This document shows positions 43,499-53,390 of a stretch of DNA of 64,000 bases, one piece after another. The notes under the pieces were generated by a model. That model had not been told where the DNA came from. It ran no database searches and worked only from the letters and a program-made list of their open reading frames with translations. The translations under genes and the position numbers were made by a program. How positions within the stretch are numbered: the first letter of the stretch is position 1; each line of letters starts with the position of its first letter. Origin of the DNA: CAZMXI01 sp964570205 (lineage in GTDB: Bacteria > Planctomycetota > Phycisphaerae > Tepidisphaerales > Tepidisphaeraceae); contig CAZMXI010000001.1 in NCBI GenBank assembly GCA_964570205.1, positions 1-64,000 of the forward strand. The letters are read 5' to 3'.

Positions 43499-44812
43499 CT
43501 ATTTTAACGAAATGGGCACCAGCTCAATCCCCTCCTTCTTGCCCAGGTTGCGCGAGTATTTCTTCTCCTGCGCGTTGTTCCAGTGCTCGTGGACGCCAAG
43601 GCTGGGGAGGCGCTTCGTCGGCGTCGCGTGGTTGGGGTCATAAAACGTGCCCGAGGGCGGGTTCTCGGCCAGCGCGGCCTCGTGCAGGTAATCATCCACC
43701 CCTGGTTGGCGCGGAGACTGCGTCACCTCGGCATACAGGAAGTCGAACGCCACTGAATCGATTGCCACCGGATCCTGAGACGCGAACAGGCTGCACGGGT
43801 ATCGCCCGTCAAATGGCGCCATCTTCATCTTAGATGGCAGTGGATCGCGCGGATGCAGCCCCGTGAACAGCCCATCGATCAGGCAGAGCACCGTCTTGCC
43901 GCCCAGATGATCGTGGCCGATCAGGTCCACCTGCGGGCGGTAGATCTTCGTTGCCTTCGAGAAGCAGTTCGGGTGCATGTCATAGAACCCCCGCTCGACC
44001 GGCCAGCGCACCAGCGATCCGTAATGGTTCTTTGCAGTCAGCGTCACGCCAGAACCCGAGTGGGCCTTGAAGTTGGCGAAATTGATGATGTACGCCGCCT
44101 CGGCGAAGCACGTCGGCAGATAGTCGGTCCGGGCGGTCGGCCGGCAACTCCAATACAGCGGCGTGGTTGATGTGGCGACCTTGATCCGCCCGGACCGGCC
44201 GCCGTAATCCTCGCAGCGAAGGTCGGGAAACTCCGCCGTCAGGATCGCGTGAAACTCGTTGACGAAAAACGCCAGCGTATCGCAGACAGTGATATCCGCC
44301 GGCCGCACGCCTGCCTCTTTCACCAACTGGCGGATCAGTGAGAGAATGAGCTGCGGCGATGTGTTCATGTAGTCGTGACGGTCCTTGAAGCCATAGGTGG
44401 CCTCGTTGACGTGCCCCTCGCGGTAGATCATGCCGACCCAGTTCGGCTTGATGGCAACCTTCTCGCCGGCCTTGTAGCCCACATCGCCCTTGCCGCGCGA
44501 TTGATTGAGGTGCCGGAAGAGCTGGTCCCATGCTTTGGCGACGGTCGGCTGGTGCGTCAGGTCGCACACCGCGCGGGCCATCATGGCATCCGCCCGCGCC
44601 TGGTCGGTCCGGCCGGGCTCCCACCAGTGCCCATCGGCCGGCGAATCCCAGTTCAGCACCTTCGGATCATGCACCCAGACAACCCGGCCCGGGTGAATCC
44701 CCCGGCCCTTGCCAATCGGCTGATTCGGCTCAGGCGCATCGGCCGCCATCGCCAGCCTCGCCATCCAGAAAGTCGTCGCCAGGACCGCCAGACAGGAACA
44801 GTGCATGCGCAT
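43499..44812 (-). CDS. Exported DUF362 protein
   Basis: 437 residues with a signal peptide (CLAVLATTFWMARLAMAADA). DUF362 features are visible: KVAIKPNWVG, ADITVCDTLA, IINFANFKAHSGSGVTLTAK and QDPVAIDSVAFDFL. Many DUF362 proteins carry an added ferredoxin domain; this one does not. The family role is unsettled. The chosen ATG at 44812 follows GAGGG. It lies downstream of the sulfatase and a 70-residue ORF on the same strand, so the three may form an operon. The 200-bp region after it (43299-43498) shows no gene. Confidence 0.82.
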   Translation of the reverse strand: MRMHCSCLAVLATTFWMARLAMAADAPEPNQPIGKGRGIHPGRVVWVHDPKVLNWDSPADGHWWEPGRTDQARADAMMARAVCDLTHQPTVAKAWDQLFRHLNQSRGKGDVGYKAGEKVAIKPNWVGMIYREGHVNEATYGFKDRHDYMNTSPQLILSLIRQLVKEAGVRPADITVCDTLAFFVNEFHAILTAEFPDLRCEDYGGRSGRIKVATSTTPLYWSCRPTARTDYLPTCFAEAAYIINFANFKAHSGSGVTLTAKNHYGSLVRWPVERGFYDMHPNCFSKATKIYRPQVDLIGHDHLGGKTVLCLIDGLFTGLHPRDPLPSKMKMAPFDGRYPCSLFASQDPVAIDSVAFDFLYAEVTQSPRQPGVDDYLHEAALAENPPSGTFYDPNHATPTKRLPSLGVHEHWNNAQEKKYSRNLGKKEGIELVPISLK

Positions 44813-44874
44813 AATGGCCCTCACACAAGAAACTGCTTCATCGGGGTGCGATCGTAGATCAGCGTAACCGGGTG

Positions 44875-45087
44875 TCAAGGCAACGCATCGGTCGCCCGCG
44901 TAGCGGGCTGGGTGGCCGGCAGGCGCGTTTGCAGCGGGTAAAGGTGCTCGCGGCCATCGAGGTCGTACAGACAGAAGAACAGCTTGCCGTCGATGGTGCG
45001 GACGGCAGCCTTGCGCACACGCTCATCTCGCGCTTCTTCGGTGTACAGCACCTGCCGGAACGGCTGCCCGGGCACCAAGGGCCACAT
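44875..45087 (-). CDS. Small hypothetical protein between sulfatase and DUF362 genes
   Basis: 70 residues. The middle reads like folded protein (RTIDGKLFFCLYDLDGREHL, then YPLQTRL), and it starts 13 nt after the sulfatase stop with TGGGG 3 nt before the ATG. I see no membrane segment or known motif. It might be a real small gene of the sulfatase operon or the remnant of a larger domain. Codon composition matches its neighbours. Confidence 0.45.
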   Translation of the reverse strand: MWPLVPGQPFRQVLYTEEARDERVRKAAVRTIDGKLFFCLYDLDGREHLYPLQTRLPATQPATRATDALP

Positions 45088-45100
45088 CGACCCCAGTGCG

Positions 45101-46543
45101 TCAGGGCTCGCTGTCCTTCAGCTCCACCCTCAGGCGCTGAAGCTCTTTCCTCAGTTCCTCGCGAACCTCGGCGTAGGCCGGGTCGGCATACACGTTCTTC
45201 AGCTCGTTGGGGTCTTTCACCAGGTCGTACATCTCCCACTCATCGATTGTATTGAAGTACATCAACTTGTGCGTATGCGTGCGCACGCCGTAATGCGGAT
45301 GGACGCGATGAGGCCCGGGGAACTCGTAGTACCGGTAGTACATCGACTGGCGCCAGTCGGCCGGCGTGTTGCCTTCCAGGATCGGCCGCATCGACCGCCC
45401 CTGGATATCGCCCGGGATGTCCACACCCGCGTAATCCAGGAACGTCGGCGCATAGTCGCAGTTGATGATGATGTCTTTGCTCACCGTGCCGGGCTTGATA
45501 CGCCCCGGATAGCGGATGAGGAACGGCACCCGGATCGCATGTTCGTACATGAAACGCTTGTCATACCACCCGTGGTCGCCAAGGAAGAAGCCGTTGTCGG
45601 TCGTGTAGATGACGATGGTGTTCTTCGACAGCCCGGACTCGTCCAGGTAGTCCAGAAACCTCCCGATGTTGTCATCCAGCGACGCCACGCACTTCAGGTA
45701 GTCCTTGAGATACCGCTGGTACTTCCACTGCTTAAGCTGCTGCCCGGACAGCCCCGCAGGCGGGTCCTGCTTCAGGTCGGTTTTGGTCAGGTGCTTTTCG
45801 ACGGTCATCTGCTGCTCTTTGGCCGCCCTGCCGCGCGTGGCGTAGTCATCATCAAACGTCTCGGGAAGGGGGATGTCCCGGTCTTCGTACATCGTGGCAT
45901 GCGCGGCGTCGGGGGTCCACTCGCGGTGCGGCGCCTTGTGCTGGTACATCAGGAAGAACGGCTTGCTGACGTCGCGATTCTTGATGAAGTTGATCGCCTT
46001 GTCCGTGATGATGTCGGTCACGTAGCCGCGTACGGTGATCCGCTTGCCCATCTCGATGAACTCGGGGTTGCGATAGCGCCCCTGCTGCGGCATGTGCGTC
46101 CAGAAGTCAAAGCCCGTCGGGTCCGTCCCCAGGTGCCATTTGCCGACCATCGCTGTCTGGTATCCCGCCTTCTGCAACAGCTTCGGGAACGTCTGCTGGT
46201 CGCCGTTGAACTTCCTGTCGTTGCTGTGATAACCGTTGATGTGGCCGTACTTGCCCGTCAGGATGCACGCGCGGCTCGGGCCGCAGATGGCGTTGGTGAC
46301 AAAGCAGTTTTCCAGGCGCATCCCTTCATGGGCGATGCGGTCGAGGTTCGGCGTCTTGTTGATCCGGCTCCCGTAACAGCTCAGCGCATGGGCCGCATGG
46401 TCATCGCTCATGATGAACACGACATTGGGCCGATTGCCCGGTTCCGCGGCATGAACGTGCTGCAGCACGCTCATCGCGGCCGCCCCTAGGCCGAACTGGG
46501 CCATGCGGGAGAGCATCTCTCTGCGGGTGGTTTGTTGTTGCAT
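45101..46543 (-). CDS. Exported type I sulfatase
   Basis: 480 residues with a Tat-like signal (TTRREMLSRMAQFGLGAAAM). The formylglycine motif C-x-P-S-R is C87-G-P-S-R91, followed by ACILTGKYGH. Metal-binding DD is in VFIMSDDH (D47, D48), with further ligands in YTTDNGFFLGDHG. The enzyme removes sulfate esters from a polysaccharide; Cys type requires an aerobic formylglycine-generating or anSME enzyme elsewhere. The substrate resembles heparan/iduronate-type sulfatases but is not certain. It is divergent from the GH13 gene, sharing a 116-bp promoter region. Confidence 0.9.
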   Translation of the reverse strand: MQQQTTRREMLSRMAQFGLGAAAMSVLQHVHAAEPGNRPNVVFIMSDDHAAHALSCYGSRINKTPNLDRIAHEGMRLENCFVTNAICGPSRACILTGKYGHINGYHSNDRKFNGDQQTFPKLLQKAGYQTAMVGKWHLGTDPTGFDFWTHMPQQGRYRNPEFIEMGKRITVRGYVTDIITDKAINFIKNRDVSKPFFLMYQHKAPHREWTPDAAHATMYEDRDIPLPETFDDDYATRGRAAKEQQMTVEKHLTKTDLKQDPPAGLSGQQLKQWKYQRYLKDYLKCVASLDDNIGRFLDYLDESGLSKNTIVIYTTDNGFFLGDHGWYDKRFMYEHAIRVPFLIRYPGRIKPGTVSKDIIINCDYAPTFLDYAGVDIPGDIQGRSMRPILEGNTPADWRQSMYYRYYEFPGPHRVHPHYGVRTHTHKLMYFNTIDEWEMYDLVKDPNELKNVYADPAYAEVREELRKELQRLRVELKDSEP

Positions 46544-46659
46544 GTGGGTTGCCTCGAATGAAGTTCGATGCATAGTAGAGGGATGATCCGGTGGTGACAA
46601 GGCGACCTCGGGCGTAAACGCCAAGCATACCACCCGGGTAAAACAATTGGAGGTTGCTC

Positions 46660-48807
46660 ATGTCGACACGACAGACAATGCTGGCGATCGTCCTGTGCCT
46701 TGGCATCCCCGCTTGTTGCGCCCACGCGGCGGGGCTTCTGGGCACTATCACCGTGGAACAGGGGGACGGAAATGTGGTTTTGAAGGATGACAAACTGACG
46801 CTGGAGTTCGACAGGCGCACCGGCCGGTGGGAATCACTGCGCGTTGCGGGAATCGATCGGAACCTCATTTCGCCCAGTCTCAATTCGGTAGATTTCATCG
46901 CCAACGGGCAGTCGATGATTGACAAGGCGGGAGTGAAGTTCGCGGGATGGACAGCGCAGGTGGACGCTCTTCGGCGTTGGGCCGGCGTCACCTTGCGATT
47001 CACCGTGGGTGAAGACTTTGAGCTGACCTGCGCGTACAGGCTTGTGCCCGGGAAACTGGCCATCCAGCGATTCGCCACGGCAACTCGCAAACGCACCACA
47101 TCCGGCCGCGCTGTCCAGTTTGAAGGATTCACCTTTCAACTGCCCGGAATCGCGCTGGGGGAGCCTTCGGAATGCACCCTGCGAGCGCCAGGGCCGTTCT
47201 GGCCCGATCGATTCATCCATGCGGGGATGAAGTATGAGACCATGCTGGGCAAAAACGTCGGGCTGCACAGCGCACCTGACGCGGGCTTCGGGCTGTTGGC
47301 GATGGAGAACTCCTCGCGCCAGCTCGTCATGGGAAGCTGGATGCGCACCAACGGCGAAGTGGCCTGGCAGTCGACCATTCAGCCCGCCGGCCAGCGCCTC
47401 GCCTTCCACCACCGCAATGATCGCTGTTACCGTCTTGTCTCCAACATGACGGTGGAATCGGATGTGCATCACGTGGAATTCGCGCCGGATTGGCGCGGCA
47501 TCCTGGCCGCCTACCGCGACATGGCCGCCGAACAGATGCCCCTGGCGACCAACGCGCCCCCGTGGACGCGGCAGGCGATCATCCTGGAAGTGTACCCTCG
47601 CTATTTCCCCAATGGCTTCAAGGGCATCACCGCGAGACTGCCGTTCTACAGGCATGTCGGCTTCAACGTCGTCTACCTGATGCCGCACTGGCAAGGCGGG
47701 TATTCGCCGATCGATCCTTTCGCGGTGGATGAGCAATATGGAACCAAGCAGGATTTGCAGGCCCTGGTCAGAAGGGCGCACGAGCTGGGGATGAAGGTGC
47801 TGTTCGATATGGTCATTCACGGCTTCAACGAGAAGAGCCGCGTGCCGGTGGACCGGCCGGAGATGTTCTGCAAGGATGAGAAGGGCCAGCTCGCGCGACA
47901 TCCGGCCTGGAAGAGCATCACCACCGACTGGGCGAGCCCCGCATACCAGCAGTACATGGTCGATCTGGTGATGCACGATCTGAACACCTACGACATCGAC
48001 GGATATCGCGTCGACGCTCAGACGTTCAAGGGGGCAAACTGGGACCCTGAATTGCCGTATCCGGCCTATCGAAGCGGCTCGGCGTCGCACGAGGTGATCG
48101 CCAGGATGCTCGCGGCAATGCGCGAAAGGAAGCCGGACGCCGCCATGCTGAGCGAGGTGTTCGGGCCGCTTTTCTACAGCACCTGCGACCTGGTCCACGA
48201 CAACCAGACGGAAGCTCCGCAGTGGTACCTCGAGATGATGGATAAGGGCCATCTGGACGCCACGCACTATAAGGACCACATGGCGGACGTGCTGGACATG
48301 CTGCTTCCCGGAGCCAACCGCGTGATGTTCGCACGGAATCATGACACATCATGGTTCTACCATTTCAACGGGTATACGCCGCGGTACATGGCATTGGACA
48401 CCGTGCATTGCCTCTTTGCGGCGCCGGAGGTGTTCGCGGGCGACCCGCGCCACAAGCCGAACCCGGACGACGACCCGAAGATATATGAGCACTACCGCAG
48501 GCTGTTCGCGCTGCGCCGGGACATGCCGGAACTGGCCGACGGGCAGGTGTTGCTGCGCGAGGTGGCGTGCGACAATCGATGGGTGTTCTCGGGCATCCGA
48601 CAGAAGAACGGGAAGACGGCGTTGGTCTTGGTGTCGTTCAGCGACAAGCCACAGAAGGCGACAGTCGGGATCAAGGGCGGATTGATCGTGGCAAGGCTCA
48701 GGGACGCTCTGGATGGAAAGGACGCCCGGATTGGGATGCTCAGACAGGGTCAGATGGCGGTGGAGATGCAACCGTTCCAGATCCTCGTCGGGCGAACGAT
48801 TAACTGA
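46660..48807 (+). CDS. Exported GH13-family glycoside hydrolase (alpha-amylase superfamily)
   Basis: 715 residues: a signal peptide (AIVLCLGIPACCAHA), an N-terminal beta-rich domain of about 280 residues that I do not recognise, then a GH13 barrel. Catalytic residues are D452 (GYRVDA), E499 (MLSEVFGP) and D562 (FARNHD). Region I reads VLFDMVIHG where D-x-V-x-N-H is expected, so that His is missing or shifted by one. A C-terminal beta domain follows. GGAGG lies 7 nt before the ATG at 46660. The substrate is presumably an alpha-glucan or related oligosaccharide. It is divergent from the sulfatase. Confidence 0.82.
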   Translation: MSTRQTMLAIVLCLGIPACCAHAAGLLGTITVEQGDGNVVLKDDKLTLEFDRRTGRWESLRVAGIDRNLISPSLNSVDFIANGQSMIDKAGVKFAGWTAQVDALRRWAGVTLRFTVGEDFELTCAYRLVPGKLAIQRFATATRKRTTSGRAVQFEGFTFQLPGIALGEPSECTLRAPGPFWPDRFIHAGMKYETMLGKNVGLHSAPDAGFGLLAMENSSRQLVMGSWMRTNGEVAWQSTIQPAGQRLAFHHRNDRCYRLVSNMTVESDVHHVEFAPDWRGILAAYRDMAAEQMPLATNAPPWTRQAIILEVYPRYFPNGFKGITARLPFYRHVGFNVVYLMPHWQGGYSPIDPFAVDEQYGTKQDLQALVRRAHELGMKVLFDMVIHGFNEKSRVPVDRPEMFCKDEKGQLARHPAWKSITTDWASPAYQQYMVDLVMHDLNTYDIDGYRVDAQTFKGANWDPELPYPAYRSGSASHEVIARMLAAMRERKPDAAMLSEVFGPLFYSTCDLVHDNQTEAPQWYLEMMDKGHLDATHYKDHMADVLDMLLPGANRVMFARNHDTSWFYHFNGYTPRYMALDTVHCLFAAPEVFAGDPRHKPNPDDDPKIYEHYRRLFALRRDMPELADGQVLLREVACDNRWVFSGIRQKNGKTALVLVSFSDKPQKATVGIKGGLIVARLRDALDGKDARIGMLRQGQMAVEMQPFQILVGRTIN

Positions 48808-48868
48808 GCGATTCGCGGCCTTTGACGAATGAACGGGCGCCGCCCGCGCAGACGTGGCGCGATTGCGG

Positions 48869-50656
48869 TCAATCTTCGGATTGCAGGATCGCCATGAAGG
48901 CTTCCTGGGGGATGTCCACCGACCCGACGCGCTTCATGCGCTTCTTGCCTTCCTTCTGTTTCTCCAGCAGCTTGCGTTTGCGCGTGATATCGCCGCCGTA
49001 GCACTTGGCCGTGACGTTCTTGCCGACAGACTTGATGGTTTCTCGGGCAATGATCTTGCCGCCGATGGCCGCCTGAAGCGGAATCTCGAACAAGTGTCGG
49101 TCGATCTCCTGCTTCAGCCTGATCAGCAGCTTCCGGCCGCGGGACTCGGCTTTGTCTCGGTGAGCGATCACCGAAAGGGCATCCACGCGGTCGCCGTTAA
49201 CGAGAATGTCCATTTTCACCAGGTTCTCAGCCCGGAAGCCGATGAACTCGTAATCCATCGTGCCATAGCCCTTGGTGACGCTCTTGAGGCGGTCGTAGAA
49301 GTCGTAGATGACCTCGGCAAGGGGGATTTCATACTGGAGGATGACGCGGGTGGCGCCGATGTACTCCGTCTTCTTATAAGTGCCGCGGCGATCCTCGCAG
49401 AGCTTCATCAGGCCACCGACACAGTCGGCCGGACAGATGAGGTTCATCAGGATGTAAGGTTCGCGGATCTCCTGGACATGAGTGAGATCGGGAAGTTCGC
49501 TGGGCGCGTCGATGCGCCTGGTCGAATTGTCGGTCAGGAGGATTTCGTAGGTGACGGTGGGCGCGGTTTGGACCACATCGATATGAAACTCACGCTCGAG
49601 CCGCTCCTGGATGATTTCCATGTGGAGCAGACCCAGGAAGCCACAGCGGAATCCAAAGCCAAGGGCATCGGAGCTTTCCGGGGCGAAGGTGAAACTGGCA
49701 TCGTTGAGCTGGAGGCGGTCCATGGCATCGCGCAGCTCATCGTACTGGGTGGTCCCGCCCGGGTAGAAATCGCAGAAGACCATCTGCTGGATGGGCTTAT
49801 AGCCGGGCAGGGCCTCGGGGGCGGGATTGGCCACATCGGTGACGGTGTCGCCTATGCGGACATCGTGCAGGTCCTTGATGGCCGCGACCAAGAAGCCCAC
49901 CTCGCCGGCGCCGATGCGCTCCACCTGCTTGGGACGAGGCATGAGCTTGCCCAGATCGGTCACCAGGTACTCTCGCTGCGTGCCCATGAAGCGGATCTTC
50001 TGGCCCTTGTTCAACTCGCCATCGACTACGCGAATGTAGGCAATCACGCCTCGATAGTCATCGTAGATGCTGTCGAAGATCAGGGCACGCGTCGGGGCGC
50101 TGGCCTTGCCCCGGGGCGCGGGAAGCCGCTTGCAGAGCCTGCCCAGCAGGTCGTCAATGCCCTGTCCCGTCTTGGCCGACACCAGGATGCACTCCTCGGC
50201 GGCAAAACCGAGCACCTGTTCCAGTTCCTCCGCCACCTCGACCGGCCGGGCCGAGGCCAGATCGATCTTGTTGATGACCGGAATGATCTCCAGGCCGGCG
50301 TCAACCGCGGCGTACGCATTGGCCACCGTCTGCGCCTGTACGCCCTGGGTGGCATCCACCACGAGGATCGCGCCTTCGCACGCCTGCAGCGCCTTTTGGA
50401 CCTCATAGTGGAAGTCCACGTGCCCCGGCGTGTCAATGAAGTTCAGCATGAACTCCTCGCCGTTGTTGGTGTGAAACACCGTCACGGCGGAGGCTTTGAT
50501 CGTTATGCCTCGCTCGCGTTCAAGATCCATGTCGTCGAGGATCTGCTCCTTGAACTCGCGCTCGGTAATGGCGCCGGCGCGCATCAGCAGGCGGTCGGAC
50601 AAGGTGGACTTGCCATGATCGATGTGGGCAATGATGGAGAAGTTGCGAATCTGCAT
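48869..50656 (-). CDS. lepA: Elongation factor 4 (LepA)
   Basis: 595 residues, as expected for LepA/EF4, a translational GTPase that binds ribosomes and can back-translocate tRNAs. The G motifs are complete: G1 AHIDHGKST, G2 RERGITIKA, G3 DTPGHVDF and G4 NKID. The C-terminal LepA-specific domain is recognisable (CYGGDITRKRKLLEKQKEGK, then KRMKRVG). The ATG at 50656 gives the normal N-terminus (QIRNFSIIAHIDHG); a start at 50677 is possible but unlikely. It is transcribed alone. The 247 bp upstream (50657-50903) holds nothing recognisable. Confidence 0.96.
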   Translation of the reverse strand: MQIRNFSIIAHIDHGKSTLSDRLLMRAGAITEREFKEQILDDMDLERERGITIKASAVTVFHTNNGEEFMLNFIDTPGHVDFHYEVQKALQACEGAILVVDATQGVQAQTVANAYAAVDAGLEIIPVINKIDLASARPVEVAEELEQVLGFAAEECILVSAKTGQGIDDLLGRLCKRLPAPRGKASAPTRALIFDSIYDDYRGVIAYIRVVDGELNKGQKIRFMGTQREYLVTDLGKLMPRPKQVERIGAGEVGFLVAAIKDLHDVRIGDTVTDVANPAPEALPGYKPIQQMVFCDFYPGGTTQYDELRDAMDRLQLNDASFTFAPESSDALGFGFRCGFLGLLHMEIIQERLEREFHIDVVQTAPTVTYEILLTDNSTRRIDAPSELPDLTHVQEIREPYILMNLICPADCVGGLMKLCEDRRGTYKKTEYIGATRVILQYEIPLAEVIYDFYDRLKSVTKGYGTMDYEFIGFRAENLVKMDILVNGDRVDALSVIAHRDKAESRGRKLLIRLKQEIDRHLFEIPLQAAIGGKIIARETIKSVGKNVTAKCYGGDITRKRKLLEKQKEGKKRMKRVGSVDIPQEAFMAILQSED

Positions 50657-50903
50657 GCTGCTACAGGGAATCCTCATTCAGAAGACAGATCGGCCATTGT
50701 ACGAGCAAGTTACGCCGGCGACAAATCGGCCGCAGCACGCCCACGGACCGCCACGGTCGCCGCAGCTCGCGAAGATCACACAAGTGTATGCTCCCAAATG
50801 TTTTGCGACCGCATCCAGAAGCGCGAGCATCGTCGAGGTTGCAGCGTGGCCGTCAAACCTGCATTCCTCGACGCCTGGATGAGAAGGCAACATGCGATGT
50901 TGC

Positions 50904-52127
50904 CTACGGCTTAGGCTGGGTCGCCGGGCGGGTGTTCGGCAAGGCGGGCGCGGGTTTGTCGCGAAGCAATGCCGGTTCGATCCAGTTGAAGTGGTCCTGG
51001 GTGTCGTTAGCGGCACCAAAATCCACTTCCAGCGTCAGTACCTTTGCGGACTTCGGCAGGTCGATCATCACTACGGGGGCAAGCGTGCCGGCACGGAAGT
51101 CTTTCTGCTCGTGCACCACCCGTCCATCAAGCTTGATGCATACCGTGACATCGGCAAATTCGCGTCGCAGGTCCGTGGCAATCGCATACTGCGTGCGAAA
51201 GACCTCATACCGCCCGTCCAGCGCGTAATCCAGCCGCGAGTAGGCGTGAACGCCGATGCCCCGGAAGAATCGTCGTCCGGCGAACTCGATCGGCTTGCCG
51301 GAGACCGTCTGGTCCATGCGCGTGGGCCAGGAGGACGACCCGAAAAACGGCACCTGAATCGCCTGATCAGGAGCGCGCGACGATAGCCAACTCACCGGCC
51401 CATTGAGCTGCTCGATCCCGCCGACGGCCGACAGCGGCAACTCGCGGCTGGTCTTGTCGCTCAGTCCGAGGCTCACCCGATCGCCCTGGACCCGTACCGA
51501 GAGCGCGGTGAAGGTGGACCCATCGCCCAGCCGCAGCCGGAATGTCGGCCCGGCGCCGGCCGGCGGCCTCCCCGCCGAAGCGAAGAGGATCGCATCGATC
51601 GCATCCAGTGGAACATCCAGGTCGCCGGATGCGCTACTGATCTTCACCCGCGTTTCATTGACATCGATCACGATCCCGCTGGCACGGTCGCCGTTGCTCA
51701 GGAGGATGATGTCTTCAGTGCGGTTGCGATCGACGCCGTCGGGCATCTTGCCCTGCCGAACCATGCCGCGGATGCTCTTCAAGGACAGCTTGAGCTGTCC
51801 CAGCAACTGACTGCGCCAAACAACGTGCTCGTTCTCGTAGCCGGTGGGGTCGCCCATCAGGCGGTCTCCGCTCAGCAGGATCAGGGTGAACTTGCCCTGG
51901 GCGGCAGCAAGGCCGGAAGAGCGCTCAACCTGCAGAAACTGATCGAATGGCACCGTGACCGGCCCGCCCTGCCCCATGGCAGTCGCCTGCACTCCCGTTC
52001 CATCGATCGCCTGAAGTGCCACCGGCCTTTGGTTGAAATCGGCAGTGGTGAGCACCCAGCCGGAATCGGCGCGGGCCAAGCCTGCGACCAGCACAATCCC
52101 AAGAAGCCCCAAACCAACGAAACGCAT
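50904..52127 (-). CDS. Secreted NPCBM-domain protein
   Basis: 407 residues with a signal peptide (LGLLGIVLVAGLARA). The C-terminal 150 residues form an NPCBM-like carbohydrate-binding module (GVHAYSRLDYALDGRYEVFR and RREFADVTVCIKLDGRVVHE). The N-terminal half is beta-rich with repeated GD-x-x-x-G motifs (LLSGDRLMGD, LSNGDRASG). It probably binds polysaccharide at the surface, with no catalytic residues visible. GAGGGCAGGA precedes the ATG. It is the last gene of the long Bat-type operon, 51 nt after the cyclase-like gene, and could be an independent add-on. Confidence 0.75.
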   Translation of the reverse strand: MRFVGLGLLGIVLVAGLARADSGWVLTTADFNQRPVALQAIDGTGVQATAMGQGGPVTVPFDQFLQVERSSGLAAAQGKFTLILLSGDRLMGDPTGYENEHVVWRSQLLGQLKLSLKSIRGMVRQGKMPDGVDRNRTEDIILLSNGDRASGIVIDVNETRVKISSASGDLDVPLDAIDAILFASAGRPPAGAGPTFRLRLGDGSTFTALSVRVQGDRVSLGLSDKTSRELPLSAVGGIEQLNGPVSWLSSRAPDQAIQVPFFGSSSWPTRMDQTVSGKPIEFAGRRFFRGIGVHAYSRLDYALDGRYEVFRTQYAIATDLRREFADVTVCIKLDGRVVHEQKDFRAGTLAPVVMIDLPKSAKVLTLEVDFGAANDTQDHFNWIEPALLRDKPAPALPNTRPATQPKP

Positions 52128-52178
52128 CGCGTCCTGCCCTCTCGAAGATGCACCCTGAACGAACGCCTACGCCTGGGC

Positions 52179-53318
52179 CTACGAGCCTGGGCCCTTTCCG
52201 TGGAACACCGGCAGGTAGCGATTCGGCATCTGGAGGATGATGAGCGCCATCGCCGTGGCGTACTCCTGCCCAGCCTCGCCGTTCCACGAGCCGTCACGCT
52301 GCTGCCGGCGGATCAGTTCATCCCGGATGATCGGGTAATAACTTGACCAGTACTCCCCCCCGGCCAGAAACATCGCCTGTGTCGCGTAATAGTGACCGTA
52401 GAAGTAGAACCCACCGGAAAAACCGTCAAATCCGCCCCGGCCACCGTTCCCAACCGCCATACGGGTGAACTGCTTCAGGTAGTCCAGGCCTTTCTTCAGG
52501 TCGTTGCCCTCAAACACCCCGGCGTAGTAGAGGCTGGCGACGCCCGCGGCGGACCGCGGAAAGGCCGAGCCGGAGCCCTGCCCGGCCATATACGAGAAGC
52601 CGCCGTCGGCGTTCTGGCACCGCCGGACATACTGTACCGCGGCGCTGATCGTCTCCTTCTCGACCTTGATGCCCGCGTCGCGCGCCGCACGAAGCCCCAT
52701 GATCTCGGTGATGGTGACGGAAATATCGGCGTCGGCCGCCACAGGTTGATAGCGCCAGCCGCCTTCGCGGTTTTGTGTCTTCTCAATCAGGCGCACGGCC
52801 TTCTGCAGCCTCTCTTTCACCTCGTCGTCCGGCGCCATGCCGTAAATCTCGCCCAGGAAGAGCGTTGCAAAGCCGTGCCCATACATTGCGCCATGCGAGT
52901 TGTCGGAGGCGATCAGCCCGGATTCCTGGCACGAGGTCATCACGAACTCCAGGCATTTTCGGACTTCCCCGCCGTACTTCCCCCGGCCGGGCAGGTTGCC
53001 CGCCGACATGAACGCCAGCCCGCCCAGCGCCGTGATGCCCGCATGGCCATTGACGCCGCCATAGCCGCCGCTGCGGCCAAAACTGCCGTTCTTGCCCTGG
53101 CTCTTGGCGAGATACTCGAGTCCTGCGGCAATGGCCTTCTGAGCCTCGGGCGTAATCTCATCGCCGCGAACCTGGTTCGGACGGTCCGCAATGTCCAGTT
53201 TCTTGTCCTTTGCGGCGTCGGCACCGGCAAGCGGATGCGCCAGGGCGAGGAGGATCGACACCTGCAATCCGCCAAGAGCGATGAGCTTGAGAAGTTGCAG
53301 CTTGCCGGAATCGATCAT
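52179..53318 (-). CDS. Exported terpene-cyclase-fold (prenyltransferase/squalene oxidase repeat) protein, copy B
   Basis: 379 residues with a signal or anchor segment (LKLIALGGLQVSILLALAHP). QW-type repeats typical of the alpha/alpha-barrel family are clear: QNREGGWRYQP, QNADGGFSYMAG and QQRDGSWNG. No DxDD acid motif of true squalene-hopene cyclases is seen, so it is likely a binding or structural member. It is a close paralog of the gene at 53391 (for example SAGNLPGRGKYG and HGAMYGHGFATLFL in both). Such genes occur in Bat-type planctomycete operons; the function is unknown. AGGGAG lies about 9 nt before the ATG. Confidence 0.75.
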   Translation of the reverse strand: MIDSGKLQLLKLIALGGLQVSILLALAHPLAGADAAKDKKLDIADRPNQVRGDEITPEAQKAIAAGLEYLAKSQGKNGSFGRSGGYGGVNGHAGITALGGLAFMSAGNLPGRGKYGGEVRKCLEFVMTSCQESGLIASDNSHGAMYGHGFATLFLGEIYGMAPDDEVKERLQKAVRLIEKTQNREGGWRYQPVAADADISVTITEIMGLRAARDAGIKVEKETISAAVQYVRRCQNADGGFSYMAGQGSGSAFPRSAAGVASLYYAGVFEGNDLKKGLDYLKQFTRMAVGNGGRGGFDGFSGGFYFYGHYYATQAMFLAGGEYWSSYYPIIRDELIRRQQRDGSWNGEAGQEYATAMALIILQMPNRYLPVFHGKGPGS

Positions 53319-53390
53319 CGGGCCTGACTCCCTGTACAGCGTGCACGATCCAAGACCACGGGCAAATGGGCAAGAACATCCGGGCACGGC

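Noticed and set aside
48854..50914. 686-codon plus-strand frame opposite lepA
   Set aside because: Antisense shadow; LepA motifs on the minus strand are unambiguous.
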